From CAYZUC01 sp964481705 (GTDB lineage Bacteria > Bacillota > Clostridia > Lachnospirales > Lachnospiraceae): 9,268 nucleotides of DNA. Numbering within the stretch: the stretch's first letter is position 1; every line of letters begins with the position of its first letter. Shown here one piece after another: positions 1-7,175 of this stretch. The position numbers and the translations under genes were made by a program. The stretch covers positions 1 through 9,268 of the forward strand of contig CAYZUC010000105.1 in assembly GCA_964481705.1 (NCBI GenBank). The letters run 5' to 3'. A model generated the notes under the pieces. The model ran no database searches. It was not told where the DNA came from and saw only the letters and a list, made by a program, of their open reading frames with translations.

Positions 1-550
1 CTAAATTATCGTTTATCTTGCGATTAATTTGAATATTTTTTTCGATATTATATAACATATCACCAATTTTCACTTGACTGTCATATGGCGGCATATACAA
101 ATATAGAAATGAAAAAATATCTTCATTAAAACTTGCTCTTAATGTCATTGTAGCGTTATTGGTCATTGTCTTTCGGAAAAGCTTACTGCGTAAGTAAAAC
201 GAGATATATTTGTCGTATATTATCCCAGTTGTTCTTGGTCGCAGTCTTTTAACAAATCCACTATAAGTAGCTTGTGGATAATCTTTCAAGGCAACACAGC
301 TCATTGCAAGCTCATCAATGGTTTCACTTGTTCGAGTGACAAATATATCGCCTGACTTGATTGAAAATGTTTCTTGCTCGGTAATTGATGTATTCATTCT
401 ATCTGAAAGTAAATCAGGCAGAAAATAGTTGTTAAAAACTGTGCTGAAAGAAAGGAACGGCGAACCGTGTCCTGCTTGTTCTTTGGTAGAAGAAATGCCC
501 GATGTCATATCATACAAATCTGAAAATCGATATTTACTTATTTTGCTCAT
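1..550 (-). CDS. hsdS: Type I restriction-modification specificity subunit HsdS, 3' end cut by window edge
   Basis: This is the DNA-recognition subunit of a type I restriction-modification complex; with HsdM it forms the methylase, and with HsdR the restriction enzyme. The reading frame is open from an ATG at 548-550 to the window edge, giving 183 codons (MSKISKYRFSDLYDMTSG...). Residues about 1-155 look like one target-recognition domain, with the family-typical stretch GHGSPFLSFSTVFNNYFLP near the start. Residues about 157-183 (QVKIGDMLYNIEKNIQINRK) match the start of the central conserved helix that spaces the two recognition domains. The second recognition domain should lie beyond position 1. 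The start overlaps the end of hsdM by 17 bases in another frame, and an AAGGTG ribosome site lies at 555-560, so translation is probably coupled to hsdM. The target sequence cannot be predicted from this. Confidence 0.9.
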   Translation of the reverse strand, partial: MSKISKYRFSDLYDMTSGISSTKEQAGHGSPFLSFSTVFNNYFLPDLLSDRMNTSITEQETFSIKSGDIFVTRTSETIDELAMSCVALKDYPQATYSGFVKRLRPRTTGIIYDKYISFYLRSKLFRKTMTNNATMTLRASFNEDIFSFLYLYMPPYDSQVKIGDMLYNIEKNIQINRKINDNL

Positions 551-2177
551 ACTTCACCTTCTTCAGTTGCTCCATAATTTCCTTTTGGAGCTTTTCGCCT
601 TCAGAAAAGTACTCCTGCAATTTGGACGTGTATTCAGACATTTTAGCGTTAAACTCATCTTGTGTTAGCTCAACATACTCGATTTTTACATCAAAATACT
701 GGCCTGCGGAAAGAGAGTATTTTTTCTCCTTGATTTCATCGTATGTAACCGCAACAGAAAAGTCCTCGACGGCTTCTTTGTTGAGAAAAGTATCAACAAT
801 CTTATCAATTTCAAAATCACGCAATCTACGTTTCTGATTATTTCCGTCTTTGTATTCTTCGCCGAGCTTCGAAGCATCTATCAATACAACTTTTTCTGTC
901 TTGCGTGAATTGTCAAAAAAGAGTACGGATACGTTCGTACCGGTATTAGCAAATACATTAGATGGCATACTGATACAGCCATATACGATATGTTCATCAA
1001 CAATATGTTGCAGCACTTCCTTTTCTACACCTGTTTTCGATGTAATAAACCCAGTCGGAACAACAATAGCTCCTTTTCCATTTGATTTTAAGGAATTAAG
1101 AACGTGCTGAATGAAGAGCGTGTATATTGCCATACTTTCTTTTTTCTTAGCAGGTACTTTCGGAACACCGCCCCAAAAGCGAGCAGGCATAGCAGCTATT
1201 TTTTCTCTAGTGTCCGAAAAATCCATTTTGAACGGAGGGTTTGACACAACGTAATCAAAGGTTCTCAATTCTTGTCCATTATCACTTTTGTGATAAGGAG
1301 CAACAAGGGTATCACCTTGAATAGCGTGGTCGAGAGATGAAACCAAGCTGTTAAGTATCAGATTGAGTTTAAGCATTTTATTGCTTCGCTGTGATATATC
1401 CTGTGCGAATATAGTACACTTGTCCTCACCAATCTGGTGAGCAAGTGCCATAAGTAACGTACCAGTTCCCGCCGAAGGGTCGTAGCACTCAATGCTGTGT
1501 AAATCTGAAGCATTTCCAACTAGCAAACGAGCCATAATAGATGCAATTGCATTTGGCGTATAGTATTCAGCATATTTACCGCCGCCTGCGGTATTGTAAT
1601 CCTTTATCAAGTATTCAAAAATATGTGCAAAAAAATCATAATGCTGCGAAAAAGCTTCTTCAAAAGTGAAATTAACTAATTTATCGACTAAAGCACGAGC
1701 AAACGGTGCTCGTGCGGCATCGTCCGTTACATATTGAGTGAGCTTTTCAAATAGTGGGATTTTGGTATCCTGCGTGGTTTGAGTAGAGAAAATGGCTATG
1801 TTTTTATCAGCAATATCTGTCATAGTGCTATCAAATATCAAGTCAAAATCACCTTTGGCTGACTGGTTCCAAAGATTAGCAATCAAATGTTCAGGGTACA
1901 GTCGTGGTACATCTGGAGAAAGGCTGTCAAAGAGGTCAAATCTGTCATCTTCGGACATTTTGGCATATGTGTTTTCCCATTTCTCTGATGCTTTAAGCTC
2001 AGGACAAATTCTCTTCACTTCAAAACCGAATTTGTCGTTAAGGAACTTATAAAGAAAAACCTGTGTAATTATTTTATATTCATTACCATCATTGCCCATT
2101 CCGTATGTTTGACAAGTAGCTTTTAATGCGTCTATTAGTGCAAGTGTCTTGTCTTTCAAAGTCAATGTGTCAGGCAT
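534..2177 (-). CDS. hsdM: Type I restriction-modification DNA methyltransferase subunit HsdM
   Basis: A 547-residue N6-adenine methyltransferase subunit that uses S-adenosylmethionine and acts with HsdS. An N-terminal helical HsdM_N-like domain spans about residues 10-170. The catalytic domain follows: GGKYAEYYTPNAIA (199-212) is the motif X region, DPSAGTGTL (233-241) is the SAM-binding motif I, and NPPF (313-316) is the catalytic motif IV of N6-adenine enzymes. A conserved SMPSNVFANTG block lies at 403-413. The last 50 residues are charged and probably helical (coiled-coil-like), as in subunits that pack against HsdS. All key motifs are intact and the length is usual for the family. The start ATG has a strong GGGAGG site at 2183-2188. 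The gap to hsdR is only 11 bases and the 3' end overlaps hsdS, so this is the middle gene of one operon. Confidence 0.96.
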   Translation of the reverse strand: MPDTLTLKDKTLALIDALKATCQTYGMGNDGNEYKIITQVFLYKFLNDKFGFEVKRICPELKASEKWENTYAKMSEDDRFDLFDSLSPDVPRLYPEHLIANLWNQSAKGDFDLIFDSTMTDIADKNIAIFSTQTTQDTKIPLFEKLTQYVTDDAARAPFARALVDKLVNFTFEEAFSQHYDFFAHIFEYLIKDYNTAGGGKYAEYYTPNAIASIMARLLVGNASDLHSIECYDPSAGTGTLLMALAHQIGEDKCTIFAQDISQRSNKMLKLNLILNSLVSSLDHAIQGDTLVAPYHKSDNGQELRTFDYVVSNPPFKMDFSDTREKIAAMPARFWGGVPKVPAKKKESMAIYTLFIQHVLNSLKSNGKGAIVVPTGFITSKTGVEKEVLQHIVDEHIVYGCISMPSNVFANTGTNVSVLFFDNSRKTEKVVLIDASKLGEEYKDGNNQKRRLRDFEIDKIVDTFLNKEAVEDFSVAVTYDEIKEKKYSLSAGQYFDVKIEYVELTQDEFNAKMSEYTSKLQEYFSEGEKLQKEIMEQLKKVKYEQNK

Positions 2178-2188
2178 AAAATCCTCCC

Positions 2189-5100
2189 TTATGCTACCGG
2201 ATAAGTTTCGTTGTATTGATTGAGGTATTGCTTTGTTATTCGTGATTGAATAAATATTCTGTCTTCACGAGCACTAGCTATACCGAGCCTATCAATACCT
2301 GATTTAATCTGTGTCATCACAGTTTGCTCGAAAAAAGCATCTTTTTTCAGAATATCATTCCTGTCATATACTTTTTGGTCAATGTCTGCTTTGATAGTAA
2401 AAAGTACATCCATTATTTGCATATCATAATCCGAAACAATAGGCTTCTTGTCGGATGCTTTTCTCGCTTGGTTTTCTTCACGAATACGCTTATGAACCCT
2501 AGCAAATTTAGCATCACCGTTGTATTTTTTCAATAAAGCGGAATTACGCTTTTGCAAGTCATTCAAACGTTTCAAAATATCTTCGAGTTCTTTACCTTGT
2601 TCTTCAATTTCGGATATGCTTTTCGGCTCAAATCCGTGTTCTTTAAACCGCTGTATGAAGGCTTCTTGCAAGGTGATAAACTCAGGGTCATCCGCATCTA
2701 TGTTTTGCATAAATGCTTGAACCGTTCTTTTGTATTTGTCGGTTACTGCGTCTTTTCCTCCGACTAATCTAAGCTCTTCCTCGTTTATTTTGCTGAAATT
2801 GAAAGATATATCCTCCATAGCTTCATTTACCAAAAGCTTTGTAGTATCATCGCCTGAAAATAGTTCCTTTTGGTTAATGTTATCTATGTGATGCTGAACT
2901 TCACCGATGAGTGAGGGTAGCTTTGAAAGCTCCATCTTTGCAAAAGTGGCTTTTAGTTCCTCATCTCCGAAAGTTCTGACCAAATTACAGCAGTCACGAG
3001 CAGCTATCAGCACTTTCTTCAGCTTAAGCAATTCCTGTTTATCTTCAATCGTTGAAATCTCAGAACTGAATTCCTCTGCATTATCCGTTGTATAGCTGAA
3101 CAGCACTTGCTGAACTTCCTGCATTTGTTTAATGAGAATAGCAGGGTCTTCAATAACTTGCTTGAATGTGTCGGTTTCGTTTCCTTTTCCAACCTCGTTT
3201 GGGTCGTTGAAACGGTTTAACTCCTTGAGATATGCTTCATTTGTTTCTTCAAAATTTCTTTTGATATTTGCAAAATCGATAACGTAGCCATAGCGATTGT
3301 CCTTGTAAGGTCTATTCACTCTCGTAATTGCCTGTAATAAATTATGGTCTTTAAGCCTTCTTCCAAAATACAGACGTTTTAATCTCGGAGCATCAAATCC
3401 TGTAAGTAGCATATTAAACACAATAAGAATATCAACAGTCATATTTTTTTTGAAATCTTTGACTATTGTATCTCTTGTTTCTTTGTCATCACTATCATAG
3501 AGGATAAGTCCGACTCTAAATTTGCTTTTCAAAGAAGCTTCTTTATTAAGCTCAGTTTGTATTTCATCGAAAAATGCGAATAGCTTTCTTGCTTGTTCAC
3601 TGGTTTCGCATATTACCATTCCGCCAAGCGTATTATCCCCTTGAATTTGTCTAAATCTTTTCAAATCTGAAATAATATATCGCAATAACTCCTTGACGTA
3701 ATTTTCGTGTTCCACAATCTGACTTTTCTTTACGTCTTTTTTCTCAACCAAAGTTTCAAGCTTCTCGTAGATTTCGGATAGACGCTCTTTGTATTGCGTT
3801 TCTATATCTTCACGAATAATTTTTAGCGTATATCCATCAAGGATTGACTTGTCATAATAGTATGTATGCAGATAGTTTCCGAAAACTCTCCAAGACTCCC
3901 TTTCTTCTTTCAAAAGAGGAGTGCCGGTTAATGCGATTTTTATAGCATTGTTATCTGCGTCAAGAAGATTTGCCAAAAAAGAACCTTCGGGTTTATATCC
4001 ACGGTGAGCCTCATCAATAATAAACACTCTTTGTAGGTTCGTTGCATATGCAGGGAGGTCAACCTTTTCCTTATCTTCTTCAAATCTTTGAATATTGACA
4101 ACAGTTATTTCAGGCTTTCCTGTATTTCCTTCTTGAGCTTGATTGTTTCTGAATTGTTCCATAAGCTCTGAACGACTATTAGCCGTTTTGACTTCCAAAC
4201 CACGAGCTTCAAATTCCTCAGACGCTTGTTTTAGCAAGTCAAGTCTATCCACTATAAAATAGAACTTTGCAACCTTGTTCTTCTTGCTGAAATAATCAGA
4301 TAAAACGAATGTGAGATTGTAAGATAAAGCTGTTTTTCCGCTTCCTTGAGTGTGCCATATTACGCCTGACGTTACGCCTTCATCTACTTTTTCTCTTACT
4401 GTTAGTGCCGCAAACATTTGTTGGTATCGCATTATGTGCTTTTGGTCAGTTGACTCAATTTTTCCATCAACTTCTTTTTGAATTCGTACATAAGTAATCC
4501 CATACTTAAGTATGAACAGAAGTCTTTCAGGACTGCACATTGACGTTAATATACGATTTGTTGGAGTGTTCGTTTTCAGATTAGTCTGGTATTCGGAAGA
4601 TGTATGTATAACTTGGCAGTTGAAATCAGATAAAATCTTTTTTTCAACAATAGGGTCAATCTCTGCATAGTGATACTCGCTATTATACGGAGCTACATCA
4701 AGATTTGTAGGATTCTCTTCTCTAAAACAGTTAAACGAAGCGGATTGACGAGCTGCTGTACAATAAAACGCACCTTGAATAGGTACAATACCGCCCATTG
4801 TGTCGTATTCCATATTGTTTGAGAAAATCATTAATTGTGTTATATTGATAAATCGGCGAAACTTCTTGTTTGGAAATCGCTGATTATTCATTCGCTTACT
4901 TTCAGCAACCATACCTCCGTGGTTATTTGGCTTTTTAACCTCAACAAACACAAGAGGAAGTCCGTTAATAAAAAGAGTAATGTCTGGTCGGAATTCGTCT
5001 TGGTCACGCTTGCAAGTAAACTCCGCTGTGAAGTGGTATGTGTTGTTTGAAGGATTTTCAAAATCTATCAATCGTATAGGAGATACGCTTGATAATCTTG

Positions 5101-5365
5101 CATAAAAGCTGCGACCAAGGTCATCATTATCCAATTCTTGCTTTATCAAACGTAGAGTTTGTTCAACCTCTCCATCGTGTTTAGGATTGAGCTTGCAGAA
5201 TTGTTTTCTGAATACATCTACTAAAATATTGGTATCAGGGTCATAAAGGCTTTCCGACATTTCTTCAGTCATCTTTCCATAGTATTGATAGCCTAATCTA
5301 GTTAAATGTACTAAAGCAGGCATTTGAACACGAGTAGCCTCATTAAACTCAGTTTTCGTAGCCAT
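2189..5365 (-). CDS. hsdR: Type I restriction endonuclease subunit HsdR
   Basis: The ATP-dependent translocase and nuclease subunit of the type I system, 1058 residues from the chosen start. It contains, in order: a PD-(D/E)XK nuclease with RPDIT (D128) and VEVKKP (E142, K144); Walker A TQGSGKT (339-345); the DEAH box IIDEAH (449-454); motif III ALTGTPLL (478-485); motif V TGFDAP (655-660); and motif VI QAITRVNRP (678-686). The long helical C-terminal part is expected to bind the methylase core. No key residue is missing. An ATG seven codons further upstream (5384-5386) is in frame, but the GGAGG at 5373-5377 lies 7 bases before the ATG at 5363-5365, so that start is preferred. First gene of hsdR-hsdM-hsdS. 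The overall layout resembles EcoR124-like (type IC) subunits, but the subtype is not certain. Confidence 0.96.
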   Translation of the reverse strand: MATKTEFNEATRVQMPALVHLTRLGYQYYGKMTEEMSESLYDPDTNILVDVFRKQFCKLNPKHDGEVEQTLRLIKQELDNDDLGRSFYARLSSVSPIRLIDFENPSNNTYHFTAEFTCKRDQDEFRPDITLFINGLPLVFVEVKKPNNHGGMVAESKRMNNQRFPNKKFRRFINITQLMIFSNNMEYDTMGGIVPIQGAFYCTAARQSASFNCFREENPTNLDVAPYNSEYHYAEIDPIVEKKILSDFNCQVIHTSSEYQTNLKTNTPTNRILTSMCSPERLLFILKYGITYVRIQKEVDGKIESTDQKHIMRYQQMFAALTVREKVDEGVTSGVIWHTQGSGKTALSYNLTFVLSDYFSKKNKVAKFYFIVDRLDLLKQASEEFEARGLEVKTANSRSELMEQFRNNQAQEGNTGKPEITVVNIQRFEEDKEKVDLPAYATNLQRVFIIDEAHRGYKPEGSFLANLLDADNNAIKIALTGTPLLKEERESWRVFGNYLHTYYYDKSILDGYTLKIIREDIETQYKERLSEIYEKLETLVEKKDVKKSQIVEHENYVKELLRYIISDLKRFRQIQGDNTLGGMVICETSEQARKLFAFFDEIQTELNKEASLKSKFRVGLILYDSDDKETRDTIVKDFKKNMTVDILIVFNMLLTGFDAPRLKRLYFGRRLKDHNLLQAITRVNRPYKDNRYGYVIDFANIKRNFEETNEAYLKELNRFNDPNEVGKGNETDTFKQVIEDPAILIKQMQEVQQVLFSYTTDNAEEFSSEISTIEDKQELLKLKKVLIAARDCCNLVRTFGDEELKATFAKMELSKLPSLIGEVQHHIDNINQKELFSGDDTTKLLVNEAMEDISFNFSKINEEELRLVGGKDAVTDKYKRTVQAFMQNIDADDPEFITLQEAFIQRFKEHGFEPKSISEIEEQGKELEDILKRLNDLQKRNSALLKKYNGDAKFARVHKRIREENQARKASDKKPIVSDYDMQIMDVLFTIKADIDQKVYDRNDILKKDAFFEQTVMTQIKSGIDRLGIASAREDRIFIQSRITKQYLNQYNETYPVA

Positions 5366-5372
5366 TGTCTTG

Positions 5373-5377
5373 CCTCC
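5373..5377 (-). promoter_or_regulatory. Ribosome binding site deciding the hsdR start
   Basis: Read on the minus strand this is GGAGG, 7 bases before the ATG at 5363-5365. The longer in-frame start at 5384-5386 would place this motif inside the coding region and lies only about 11 bases from the predicted transcription start. Confidence 0.75.
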
Positions 5378-5403
5378 GTTCATCATATCAAATAATCCCT
5401 TTT

Positions 5404-5432
5404 ATTATACCACACTTTTTAGCAAATTTCAA
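5404..5432 (-). promoter_or_regulatory. Near-consensus sigma-A promoter for the hsdRMS operon
   Basis: On the minus strand TTGAAA (5427-5432) is followed by a 17-base spacer and a perfect TATAAT (5404-5409). The bases before the -10 are TGG, so it also has the extended TGn motif. Transcription should start near 5397, leaving a leader of about 32 bases before the preferred hsdR start. No palindrome covers it, so strong, largely constitutive expression is expected. No clear terminator hairpin separates it from the upstream MBL gene, so some read-through into hsd is possible. Confidence 0.85.
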
Positions 5433-5461
5433 CAAAAGCGAAAAATAATTTGAAGTCGGAA

Positions 5462-6721
5462 CTACCCAACAGGGTGACAATTTCCGCAAGGCGAATATCC
5501 ATCGGCGATTGCTTGGTTGTAGTCATTCGTATACGCCTTGTTCTCATCCTTTATCTTATTGACAGATTTACAATCTGCATAGTGGATTTTCATTGTATTC
5601 GTATTCAAAACGTACTTGTAAGAGCCATCTGAGGTTGTAACAACGGATTGTTGTGTTGTTGTGACTGTGGTTTCAACAGGAGCTTTATACTCCGAGGGTG
5701 ACTTATCTACGGATATGGTTGTTCCGTCAGAAGTAAACACTATCGTTCCTTGTAAGTCTGTTCTGAAGGTTTTTATACCTTTATCGGCTAATCGCTTCAA
5801 GGTTGTATCTGTTGGATGTCCATATGAGTTTCCAAGCCCACAGGATATTACTGCATAGGTAGGCTCAACTTTCTTGAGGAAGTTTGCAGTTGTTGAACTA
5901 TCGGAGCCGTGATGTCCGACCTTGAGAACATCACATTTTATGTTCGTCCATATATCGTCCTCCTCGTTTTTCTCTGCATCGCCGGTAAACAAGAAACGGT
6001 TATCGCCGTATGTGAGCTTTATAACCAAAGAAGAGTTGTTAAGCTCGTCGTTATCAACTGTTTTTGGTGCAACGACTTCTATAAGCAAGTTATCGTCGTT
6101 GAGAATTGTATCTCCTGCCATTGGGGAGTATGTTTTTGCTCCGCTGTTCTGAATAGCAGTAAGCATATTTTCATATACTTTCGTTGTATTTGTTGCAGGA
6201 CTGAGATAAACATTTGATACATTGAAATTGTTAATGACATCAGCCATACCGCCCATATGGTCTGAATGCGGATGTGTTTCAACAACGTAATCAAGGCTGT
6301 CATACCCTTGCTGATGTATGTATGTGATTATTTTATCTGCTTGCTCGTCTTCTGCTGCGTCGATGAGCATAGACTGACCGGTTGGAAGCTCAATGAAAAT
6401 GCTATCGCCCTGACCGACATCAATGAAATGCACATACATTTTCTCGTTGCTCGGTTTGGTTTCTTTTGTAGTGGTGTTAACATCCGATGATGAAGAAATT
6501 GTGGTTTGCTCCGCTGTGGTGGATAATGTATTTACTTCAGTAAATGGAATCGTGGTAGTTTTTGTTTCCGTTGACTGGGTTTCGCTTATAGTTGTATCAG
6601 GAGTTGTGAAAGTTGATGCTTGAGTAGTTGCATTTGCCGTTTCAGACGATGTGGAACACGCTGAAAGCATAAGGGCAGAGGAAAGTAATAGTGGTAGTAA
6701 TACTTTTTTGAACAGTTTCAT
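5462..6721 (-). CDS. Surface lipoprotein with ComEC/Rec2-like metallo-beta-lactamase domain and C-terminal Cys-rich domain
   Basis: A 419-residue exported protein. Residues 1-22 form a lipoprotein signal: basic start, hydrophobic core and lipobox L19-S20-A21-C22, with C22 the predicted lipidated residue. A flexible Thr/Ser-rich linker spans about 23-92. The hydrolase domain starts at HFIDVGQGDS (98-107), typical of the ComEC/Rec2 branch. It has the metal motif H150-P-H152-S-D154-H155, FTGD (245-248), VGHHGS (268-273) and YGHP (300-303), so the active site looks complete. A second Thr-rich linker (about 348-365) leads to a C-terminal module with HYADC (380-384) and CGNCH (412-416), resembling the Ada-type metal-binding domain found at the ends of several Firmicute secreted nucleases and MBL proteins. 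The substrate is unknown; DNA or another phosphodiester is a reasonable guess from the ComEC relatives. It is a single domain without the membrane channel of true ComEC. The ribosome site AAAGGGG is at 6728-6734. Confidence 0.88.
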   Translation of the reverse strand: MKLFKKVLLPLLLSSALMLSACSTSSETANATTQASTFTTPDTTISETQSTETKTTTIPFTEVNTLSTTAEQTTISSSSDVNTTTKETKPSNEKMYVHFIDVGQGDSIFIELPTGQSMLIDAAEDEQADKIITYIHQQGYDSLDYVVETHPHSDHMGGMADVINNFNVSNVYLSPATNTTKVYENMLTAIQNSGAKTYSPMAGDTILNDDNLLIEVVAPKTVDNDELNNSSLVIKLTYGDNRFLFTGDAEKNEEDDIWTNIKCDVLKVGHHGSDSSTTANFLKKVEPTYAVISCGLGNSYGHPTDTTLKRLADKGIKTFRTDLQGTIVFTSDGTTISVDKSPSEYKAPVETTVTTTQQSVVTTSDGSYKYVLNTNTMKIHYADCKSVNKIKDENKAYTNDYNQAIADGYSPCGNCHPVG

Positions 6722-6744
6722 AGTAAACCCCTTTCATTTTTGTA

Positions 6745-6765
6745 TAGACCTATATTTATAGTCTA
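6745..6765. repeat. Interrupted palindrome over the MBL -10 region (possible operator)
   Basis: On the + strand TAGACC-TATA, two T bases, then TATA-GTCTA. The arms match apart from one extra C in the left arm. It covers the candidate -10 box of the MBL lipoprotein gene, where a bound repressor would block transcription. It could also arise by chance in A+T-rich sequence. Confidence 0.4.
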
Positions 6766-6782
6766 ATACAAAGCGGTGTCCC
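6755..6782 (-). promoter_or_regulatory. Candidate promoter of the MBL lipoprotein gene
   Basis: On the minus strand GGGACA (6777-6782, 4 of 6 consensus positions) is followed by a 16-base spacer and TATAAA (6755-6760, 5 of 6). The start site would be near 6748, giving a leader of about 27 bases. Both boxes lie inside inverted repeats (6777-6794 and 6745-6765), which suggests regulation. The -35 is weak, so the exact placement is tentative. Confidence 0.5.
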
Positions 6783-6794
6783 GTTGTCGGGACA
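6777..6794. repeat. Perfect 7-base inverted repeat near the MBL promoter
   Basis: TGTCCCG, loop TTGT, then CGGGACA: a G+C-rich stem in an A+T-rich gap. It overlaps the candidate -35 of the MBL gene. On the minus strand it also lies just past the terminator of the small upstream gene, but no clear U-run follows it, so an operator is favoured over a terminator. Confidence 0.5.
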
Positions 6795-6803
6795 ATGGAA
6801 TTG

Positions 6804-6838
6804 AAATAAGCCACCTTTTAAGAAAAAGCGGCTTATTT
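6804..6838 (-). terminator. Rho-independent terminator of the 69-residue gene
   Basis: A 35-base hairpin with 16-base arms and a 3-base loop. In the minus-strand RNA all 16 pairs form, two of them G-U wobbles; on the + strand those two become A-C mismatches, so it fits the minus-strand gene better. The arms carry A- and T-rich ends (AAATAAGCC and GGCTTATTT), so the T-rich end of the stem also serves as the tail. The TAA stop codon of the gene (6833-6835) lies inside the first arm. Confidence 0.75.
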
Positions 6839-7042
6839 TTTGACGGACTTCGCTATGTAGTTGATAACCTCTTCGGGAGTAGGTTTAGCACCTTTGCAAG
6901 GAATTTTGCTCCAATATGCTTGAACAGATTTATCTGTGGACTTCATTCCCTCATCAATAGCAGCCTGAATTTCTTTGCGAACTTCTGAAACACTTATGCC
7001 TTCTCTATCTGCAATTGTTTGCAGTGCATTTTTAGCTTTCAT
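6833..7042 (-). CDS. Small protein resembling the Spo0A C-terminal helical region
   Basis: A 69-residue basic protein. Residues about 5-34 (TIADREGISVSEVRKEIQAA and onward) look like a helix-turn-helix segment. They resemble the end of the Spo0A effector domain, where a similar pattern of a helix, a short turn with T/S-x-x-x-V and an amphipathic recognition-type helix occurs. Residues 47-69 (IPCKGAKPTPEEVINYIAKS) would form a final helix. The resemblance is from memory of related small Firmicute proteins, not from a search. There is no receiver domain and it is much shorter than Spo0A, so it is not a sporulation master regulator. The start has a strong TAAGGAGG site (7053-7060), 10 bases upstream. 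It is divergent from the ribbon-helix-helix gene and has a consensus promoter under a palindrome. DNA binding is possible but not shown. Confidence 0.72.
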   Translation of the reverse strand: MKAKNALQTIADREGISVSEVRKEIQAAIDEGMKSTDKSVQAYWSKIPCKGAKPTPEEVINYIAKSVKK

Positions 7043-7077
7043 ATTCCATCTTCCTCCTTAATATTATTCCTTAAGAA

Positions 7078-7106
7078 ATTATATCACTTCGCCTAAATGG
7101 TGTCAA
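7078..7106 (-). promoter_or_regulatory. Consensus sigma-A promoter for the 69-residue gene
   Basis: On the minus strand a perfect TTGACA (7101-7106), a 17-base spacer and a perfect TATAAT (7078-7083). The start site should be near 7071, about 29 bases before the start codon. The -35 box lies wholly inside the palindrome at 7097-7117, so this very strong promoter is probably repressible. Confidence 0.88.
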
Positions 7107-7117
7107 CCTGACACCAT
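7097..7117. promoter_or_regulatory. Palindromic operator between the divergent small genes
   Basis: Perfect 9-base arms, ATGGTGTCA and TGACACCAT, separated by 3 bases (ACC). It covers the -35 of the minus-strand gene and touches the expected -35 region of the + strand gene. A degenerate copy of the half-site, GTGGTATCA (7 of 9 matches), lies at 7134-7142 over the candidate + strand -10. The likely ligand is the ribbon-helix-helix protein encoded next door, or the 69-residue protein; this is inference from position. Confidence 0.75.
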
Positions 7118-7134
7118 ACAAGAAGAAACCAAAG

Positions 7135-7143
7135 TGGTATCAT
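7135..7143 (+). promoter_or_regulatory. Possible extended -10 promoter of the ribbon-helix-helix gene
   Basis: TGG followed by TATCAT (5 of 6 matches to TATAAT at 7138-7143). The position for a -35, 17 bases upstream (7115-7120, CATACA), matches only 3 of 6. The start would be near 7150, ahead of the ribosome site at 7161. It is weak, and it overlaps the degenerate operator half-site. Confidence 0.4.
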
Positions 7144-7160
7144 ATGAGTGTATCTTAATT

Positions 7161-7168
7161 AAAGGAGA
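7161..7168 (+). promoter_or_regulatory. Ribosome binding site deciding the start of the ribbon-helix-helix gene
   Basis: AAAGGAGA lies 7-8 bases before the ATG at 7176. The upstream in-frame ATG at 7134 has no such site, and it overlaps the candidate promoter, so the shorter protein is preferred. Confidence 0.75.
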
Positions 7169-7175
7169 TAGTCCA

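Noticed and set aside
429..837. Open frames on the + strand near the hsdM/hsdS junction
   Set aside because: They are shadows of hsdS and hsdM, both of which carry family motifs on the opposite strand.
5366..5386. Longer hsdR start adding seven residues
   Set aside because: It lacks a ribosome site and would place the GGAGG that serves the later ATG inside the gene.
5909..6217. Open frames on the + strand across the MBL gene
   Set aside because: They are antisense to the conserved metal-binding core, overlap each other in different frames, and have Cys/Val-rich improbable composition.
6777..6794. Hairpin as a second terminator for the 69-residue gene
   Set aside because: The stem is only 7 bases with no adjacent U-run on the minus strand, and a better terminator lies just before it.
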